Shown here: piece after piece, positions 32,833-36,512 of the stretch
Layout of the letters: each line of letters starts with the position of its first letter
How positions within the stretch are numbered: position 1 is the stretch's first letter
DNA from: Acidobacteriota bacterium
GTDB taxonomy: Bacteria > Acidobacteriota > Vicinamibacteria > Vicinamibacterales > UBA2999
DNA: 36,512 nucleotides
Reading direction: 5' to 3'
NCBI GenBank assembly: GCA_021731095.1
Contig: JAKFYA010000236.1
Coordinates: 1 to 36,512, forward strand
The notes under the pieces: generated by a model
Seen by the model: only the letters and a program-made list of their open reading frames with translations
Told to the model about the DNA's origin: nothing
Database searches by the model: none
Program-made: the position numbers and the translations under genes

Positions 32833-33420
32833 TCAGCGGACTCCCGCCTCTGGCGTGAAGTGACCATCCCCGTCAGGATCGATCTCGAGGAGGACCGTGC
32901 CATCGGCGTCGTAGGTCAGGCGGCGCGTGGCGTGCCCGACGTGCGCATCGTCGAGCAGGAGCTGTCGCAACACCCCGTGGTCGAACAGCTCCCACGCATC
33001 CATCTGACCGTCGCGATCCGTGTCCCGTTCCGTGCGCAGCAACTCGCCAGCCGTGTAGAACTCCCGCCGGTCAATCCGCCCATCGCGCTGCGTGGCAACC
33101 TCGACGCGCGTGTCCTGGCCGTCCTTGTAGATCCAGCTGTCCTCGACCCCGTCATTGGCCGTGGACGCCCCGAGCTTCGTCAGGGCGCCGCTCTCGTCGT
33201 AGTACTCCCACCGGTCGATGACCAGATCCTGGTTGGTGTCCCCCTCCAGCCGCACCGGCTTCCCATGCGCCATGAAGGTCCGGACATCGGTGGTCCCGTT
33301 GTGGTCGTAGTCGTAGTCGAGCCGCACCAGCTCATGGGTCTTCGGATCGTAGGTCGGCGTGACGTCTCGGGGCGCGGAACAGCCCCAGGACACCAGCATT
33401 GTCAGCAGCAACAGGCGCAT
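32833..33420 (-). CDS. Lipoprotein with EF-hand-like DxDxDG repeats
   Basis: A 195-residue predicted lipoprotein. MRLLLLTMLVSWGC gives a signal peptide with lipobox Cys14. Six acidic Asp-loops follow, including DYDHNGTTD, DTNQDLVIDR, DTDRDGQMDA and DPDGDGHF, separated by WE(Y/L)(Y/F)-type beta segments, so this is a Ca2+-loop repeat protein probably on the periplasmic or outer face. It is the first gene of the long polysaccharide operon and sits just before the beta-barrel and Wza genes. The open frame extends far upstream in antisense to the DNA methylase gene, but the signal peptide fixes ATG 33420 as the likely start. The function is not known; binding of a Ca2+-linked glycan is a guess. 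Confidence 0.75.
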   Translation of the reverse strand: MRLLLLTMLVSWGCSAPRDVTPTYDPKTHELVRLDYDYDHNGTTDVRTFMAHGKPVRLEGDTNQDLVIDRWEYYDESGALTKLGASTANDGVEDSWIYKDGQDTRVEVATQRDGRIDRREFYTAGELLRTERDTDRDGQMDAWELFDHGVLRQLLLDDAHVGHATRRLTYDADGTVLLEIDPDGDGHFTPEAGVR

Positions 33421-33618
33421 CGGCACAGGAAGAGACAGCTTCGCCCTCTCAGTCACGGCGCGTGGGCGCATGGCTGTCGCGGGCCGGATGGGCCACGCAC
33501 CTCGGGGACTCTTCCTCAATATCGGCACGGTCTCCCCATCACGATACCAGTGGCCCAGCCCTCTGCCCACCCGCATGCCCCTCTGTTGGATCCGGATCCC
33601 GATCCGATAAGGGTCCAT
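33421..33618. promoter_or_regulatory. Divergent promoter region between lipoprotein operon and DNA methylase
   Basis: This 198-bp gap separates the divergent starts of the 19-gene minus-strand operon and the methylase gene, and is the largest gap in the window. No convincing sigma70 pair was seen on either strand. It contains the GATC repeats described separately and, for the methylase, an AAGGG RBS at 33609-33613. Confidence 0.5.
33588..33605. repeat. Three tandem 6-bp units each containing GATC
   Basis: Two GGATCC units and one CGATCC lie back to back. GATC occurs at 33589, 33595 and 33601, all within 30 bp upstream of the adenine methylase start. GATC is the site of the best-known members of that enzyme family. 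Confidence 0.7.
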
Positions 33619-34590
33619 GTGAGTGTTCTCTGCACATTTCCGCACGCCGCCCGTCCCCTGCTGAAGTGGGCAGGCGGCAAGCGCCAGCTCCTTCCGGCCA
33701 TCCGCCCGTACTACCCCCAGTCGTTCGACCGCTACATTGAGCCCTTCTTCGGGAGCGGCGCGGTCTACTTCGACATGCTCGCGACCGGGCGACTGGACGG
33801 GCGTCGGGCCTGGCTGCTGGACGCCAATCCTGACCTGGTGGGGTGCTACCAGACGCTCCGGGACCGAACGGACGAGGTCATCGAGGAACTGGCCCGCCTG
33901 GAGCGGAGCCATCTGGCGCAGGGAGACGCGTTCTACTACGAGGTTCGGGACCTTCGCTTCAATCCCCGCCGGGCAGCCGCTCCTGGCGCCTACAGCCCGG
34001 ACCTGGCCGCCATGCTGATTTACCTCAACCGGACCGGCTTCAATGGCCTGTTCCGGCTCAATCGGCGTGGTGCGTTCAACGTTCCGGTGGGTCGGTACAC
34101 CAACCCGACCATCTGCGACCCAGCCCACCTCCGCCAGGTGGCGGCCGCCCTGGGCGATGGCCGGGTGCGATTCGAGGGGGGCTCATTCGAGGTGCCGCTG
34201 GCGGCGGCCGGCGCCGGGGACTTCGTCTACTGCGATCCGCCGTATGCCCCGCTCAGTACGACTGCCAGCTTTGCCAACTACACGGCAGCCGGGTTTGGGC
34301 CACGCGATCAGGAACGACTGTTCCACCTGGTGGTCAGTGCCGTCGAACGAGGCGCCTCGGTGGTGCTGTCCAACTCGAGCGCGCCTGAAATCGTGGACAT
34401 GTACGACTCGATCGAGGCCCGCCGCGCCGGTCTGGTGCTATCCCTGGTGCCCGCCCGCCGTGCCATCAACTCCCGGGCCGCGTCCCGTGGGACGGTCAAC
34501 GAAGTGCTCGTCACGACCCGGACGGCCCTGCCGGACGTGCGACCGACGCCCGCCGTCGCAGCATTGCGCCGGGCCCGCAAGAGCGCCTGA
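33619..34590 (+). CDS. D12-class (Dam-like) DNA adenine N6-methyltransferase
   Basis: A 323-residue orphan-type adenine methylase. Motif X/I elements are LLKWAGGK (14-21) and EPFFGSGAVY (41-50), the catalytic motif IV is DPPY (206-209), and the conserved NRTGFNGLFR block (137-146) is also present, the pattern of Dam/DpnM-type enzymes. The start is GTG 33619, with an AAGGG RBS 5-6 nt upstream; the same frame is open further upstream but only in antisense to the lipoprotein gene. No restriction endonuclease gene is next to it. It is transcribed against the polysaccharide genes and ends 2 nt from the converging glycosyltransferase. GATC specificity is inferred from the family, not proven. Confidence 0.88.
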   Translation: MSVLCTFPHAARPLLKWAGGKRQLLPAIRPYYPQSFDRYIEPFFGSGAVYFDMLATGRLDGRRAWLLDANPDLVGCYQTLRDRTDEVIEELARLERSHLAQGDAFYYEVRDLRFNPRRAAAPGAYSPDLAAMLIYLNRTGFNGLFRLNRRGAFNVPVGRYTNPTICDPAHLRQVAAALGDGRVRFEGGSFEVPLAAAGAGDFVYCDPPYAPLSTTASFANYTAAGFGPRDQERLFHLVVSAVERGASVVLSNSSAPEIVDMYDSIEARRAGLVLSLVPARRAINSRAASRGTVNEVLVTTRTALPDVRPTPAVAALRRARKSA

Positions 34591-34592
34591 TC

Positions 34593-35756
34593 TCACCCCC
34601 GGGGCCGGTGCGCCAGCAGCGCCTGCTCCACCAGCGGTTCCAAACGGGCCCCGATGGCCCGGCTGGAGGCCTCCTCCAGAAACCAGGACCGCGCCGCAGC
34701 CCCCCGGCGCAGGCGCTCTGCCGGGTTCCCGGCCATCTCGGCCAGTGCGTCCGCCAGGGCGCGAGGGTCCCCTGGCGGCACCAGCCAGCCTCGCGTCCCT
34801 TCCCCCAGCAGGGCTGGCAGATCACCGACCCGACTCGCCACCAGGGCACGCCCCATGGCCATGGCGTCCAGTGCCTTGGCCGGCAACTGACTTTCCGCGA
34901 AAGGAACGGCCAACTGCGGCACAGGCACGGCATCCACCGCCGCCAGCAGGGCCGGAATCTCCTGGTACGGCAGCGATCCGACGCGGTGGCACCTCGGGCC
35001 AAGTCGCTCGGCGCAGGCCACATACGGCCCCAGATCCCGCGGCCCCGCCAGCACCAGGTGCCAGGCCGCCGCTCGAGGGTCGTCCAAGGCCTCGCACAGC
35101 ACCTCCAGCCCCTTGTGGGGCTGTGGCGTCCCCGCGAAGAGGAGCAGCGGCGCCGCTGGAGGCAGGGTGAATCGCTGCCGGAGCGGTGCCTGACCTGACT
35201 GGGTGGCCGGGTCGAACACGGTCTCGTCCGGCCCGTGGCGCACGATCGTGCCGCCGTAGCGTGTCCAGAGAGCGCGACTCGAGACGGTGACGGCATCGGC
35301 ACAGGCCACGAAGGGATGGAGGGCGCGTGTGTACTTCCACGCCGTCGAATGCCGCCAGCCACCAATCAGGTCACGCCGGATGAACGCCGGCCAGGTGGCA
35401 CCCATCGGCACCCATTCGTCATCCTCCACATCCAGCAGGAGCGGACGGTGCCGGCCGAAGCCCGAGGCCAGCAGCGCTGGACCGAAGCTGCCCACCAGCG
35501 GCTTGAAGCCGTAGATCACATCGCCCGTGGCCATCCTGGCCAGGCGATGGATGGCGGGCAGCACGTCGGTCATGTCCCGCGAGCACCTGATGGTGCGGTA
35601 GTCGAAGAGGTCGCGGTAGGGTTCGTACACGCCCTCGCCGTGGAGCAGGCCCAGCACCTCGATGTCGTAGCGGTGCTGCAGAGCCTGAGCCAGCGGAGCG
35701 GCACGGCCAATCGGATTGGCGTGCAGGTCGTGCACGAACAGGCTGATGCGAGTCAT
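34593..35756 (-). CDS. GT4-like glycosyltransferase
   Basis: A 387-residue GT-B glycosyltransferase. The N-terminal acceptor domain starts ISLFVHDLHANPIGRAAPLAQ. The donor domain has LLLFAGTPQPHKGLEVL, LVLAGPRDLG and an ESQLPAKALDAMAMGRALV segment in place of EX7E. ATG 35756 overlaps the upstream methyltransferase TGA (ATGA). It converges on the DNA methylase gene, ending 2 nt from it, with no terminator hairpin between. Confidence 0.87.
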   Translation of the reverse strand: MTRISLFVHDLHANPIGRAAPLAQALQHRYDIEVLGLLHGEGVYEPYRDLFDYRTIRCSRDMTDVLPAIHRLARMATGDVIYGFKPLVGSFGPALLASGFGRHRPLLLDVEDDEWVPMGATWPAFIRRDLIGGWRHSTAWKYTRALHPFVACADAVTVSSRALWTRYGGTIVRHGPDETVFDPATQSGQAPLRQRFTLPPAAPLLLFAGTPQPHKGLEVLCEALDDPRAAAWHLVLAGPRDLGPYVACAERLGPRCHRVGSLPYQEIPALLAAVDAVPVPQLAVPFAESQLPAKALDAMAMGRALVASRVGDLPALLGEGTRGWLVPPGDPRALADALAEMAGNPAERLRRGAAARSWFLEEASSRAIGARLEPLVEQALLAHRPRG

Positions 35757-36478
35757 CCGCGCCGGTCGACGCGCACCACGATCTGATTGGCGAAGAGGTT
35801 GGGCCAGAGCCGGTGCAGGCCGAAGACGGTGACCCCGTTGCTTGGCAGAATTGCGGCGTCCGGCAGGCCCAGACCAGTCAGCCACTCGCGAAAGTCAGGC
35901 AGCGACCAGAACCGGACGTGTTCACCGGGAAAGACGGCCCACTGAACCGGGAAGCGGCCGAACAGCAGCCGGAGCCGGTGCGGGAAGTAGGCAATGTTGG
36001 GAAAGGTGAGCCACAGCGTGGTACCGGTCAGCGCCCAGGCCTGTCGCAGGAGGCCTTCAGCATCGGCCACGTGCTCGATGACCTCGCTCATGATCACGGC
36101 GTCGAAGGGGCCGGCCGTGGCCACGGCGTCCAGCGTTCCGACCCGCACATCAAGGCCGGCCGCCCGGGCTCTGGCCGCGCCGGTCTCGCTGACATCAAGT
36201 CCGAGCGCCACAACGCCTTTGCGCTCCCGCAGATGGCACAGCAGCACACCGTCCCCGCAGCCCACGTCAAGCACGCGGGCACCGCGAGGCATCCCCTCTT
36301 CAATCAGGAGGAAGCGGGGATGCAGGCTGCCTGGATGGCGGTCGTTCCAGTAGGCGTCATAGTCGATGGCGCGGCCATTGAAGCCGGCCGGGCCCACGGC
36401 ACCGGAGATGCCGCGCTTCAGTTCGAGCCAGCTGAACCAGGCCGAGACCAGCGACCGTTTCAGAGCCGAATCACGCAC
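35753..36478 (-). CDS. Class I SAM methyltransferase (MetW-like)
   Basis: A 241-residue methyltransferase with motif I VLDVGCGDG (69-77), an acidic motif II in LGLDVSE, and motif IV FDAVIMSEVIEHV. The late region FPNIAYFPHRLRLLFGRFPVQW is typical of methyltransferases in polysaccharide loci. It would methylate a sugar or lipid-linked intermediate. The start is GTG 36478, which overlaps the end of a possible upstream gene by 8 nt. Confidence 0.87.
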   Translation of the reverse strand: MRDSALKRSLVSAWFSWLELKRGISGAVGPAGFNGRAIDYDAYWNDRHPGSLHPRFLLIEEGMPRGARVLDVGCGDGVLLCHLRERKGVVALGLDVSETGAARARAAGLDVRVGTLDAVATAGPFDAVIMSEVIEHVADAEGLLRQAWALTGTTLWLTFPNIAYFPHRLRLLFGRFPVQWAVFPGEHVRFWSLPDFREWLTGLGLPDAAILPSNGVTVFGLHRLWPNLFANQIVVRVDRRG

Positions 36479-36512
36479 GCGGTGCCTGCAGGGCGCGCCA
36501 CGAAGGCGGCAA
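36471..36512 (-). CDS. Possible C-terminal tail of an upstream gene (partial)
   Basis: A minus-strand frame entering at the window edge reads LPPSWRALQAPRA and ends at TGA 36471-36473, overlapping the methyltransferase GTG region by 8 nt. That spacing matches the overlaps used throughout this strand, but only 13 codons are visible, so the product cannot be named. Confidence 0.35.
   Translation of the reverse strand: MPPSWRALQAPRA

Noticed and set aside
32605-33618. Upstream extension of the DNA methylase frame
   Set aside because: The methylase family start and the RBS fit GTG 33619; the extension is antisense to the lipoprotein and beta-barrel genes.
1-36512. CRISPR arrays, tRNA or rRNA genes, insertion sequences
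   Set aside because: No regularly spaced repeats, no transposase, and no RNA gene signature were seen; the window is almost entirely protein-coding.

Overview
The window is very GC-rich and almost fully coding. It carries a chromosomal envelope/exopolysaccharide locus with a compact RiPP (lasso-peptide type) gene cluster set into one side of it. No taxonomic marker gene is present. The GC content, gene style and mix of families (BY-kinase, Wza, Wzm/Wzt, many GT4 glycosyltransferases, PqqD/B2/HprK-type RiPP genes) would suit a soil bacterium such as an Acidobacteriota (Vicinamibacteria-like) or a deltaproteobacterial lineage. That assignment is inference.

Layout. (1) Positions 1-2394, plus strand: the end of a Wzz/BY-kinase chain-length regulator, then an O-antigen ligase/polymerase-like membrane protein. 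(2) Positions 2356-11110: the RiPP cluster. A minus-strand operon runs from 9217 down to 2356: asparagine-synthetase-like macrocyclase, a 54-residue precursor peptide (7116-7280, too short for ordinary ORF calling), an HPr-kinase-like enzyme, two tandem 2OG-Fe(II) oxygenase-like proteins, a PRMT-fold methyltransferase and a B12-binding-domain radical SAM enzyme. A divergent plus-strand operon (9233-11110) encodes a PqqD-type recognition protein, a B2 transglutaminase-like leader peptidase and an NTP_transf_5 nucleotidyltransferase. (3) Positions 11118-11166: two hairpins forming a bidirectional terminator. (4) Positions 33420 down to 11185, minus strand: a 19-gene, 22-kb run of tightly packed, often overlapping genes. 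It encodes an EF-hand-repeat lipoprotein, an outer-membrane beta-barrel protein, Wza, Wzm, Wzt, glycosyltransferases, a methyltransferase, a polysaccharide deacetylase, a Wzy-like polymerase, a carbamoyltransferase, the initiating sugar-phosphate transferase and a geranylgeranyl-reductase-like flavoprotein. (5) Positions 33619-34590, plus strand: a D12-class (Dam-like) DNA adenine methyltransferase preceded by three GATC motifs at 6-bp spacing. (6) Positions 36512-34593, minus strand: another methyltransferase and glycosyltransferase of the polysaccharide pathway.

How it fits together. The polysaccharide genes cover initiation on a polyprenyl phosphate, chain assembly, decoration (methyl, carbamoyl, deacetylation), polymerisation and export. 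The RiPP genes form a complete lasso core set (precursor, recognition protein, peptidase, cyclase) plus six candidate tailoring enzymes. The predicted core is AKGGKKSDGIRKTTKS. Leader-motif spacing puts Ala at core position 1 and Asp at position 8, the geometry of an 8-residue macrolactam ring, and the last residue is Ser, the residue phosphorylated by HprK-like kinases in the paeninodin family. Two oxygenases, a PRMT-fold methyltransferase and a B12 radical SAM enzyme in one lasso-type operon make this the most promising candidate for an undescribed system here.
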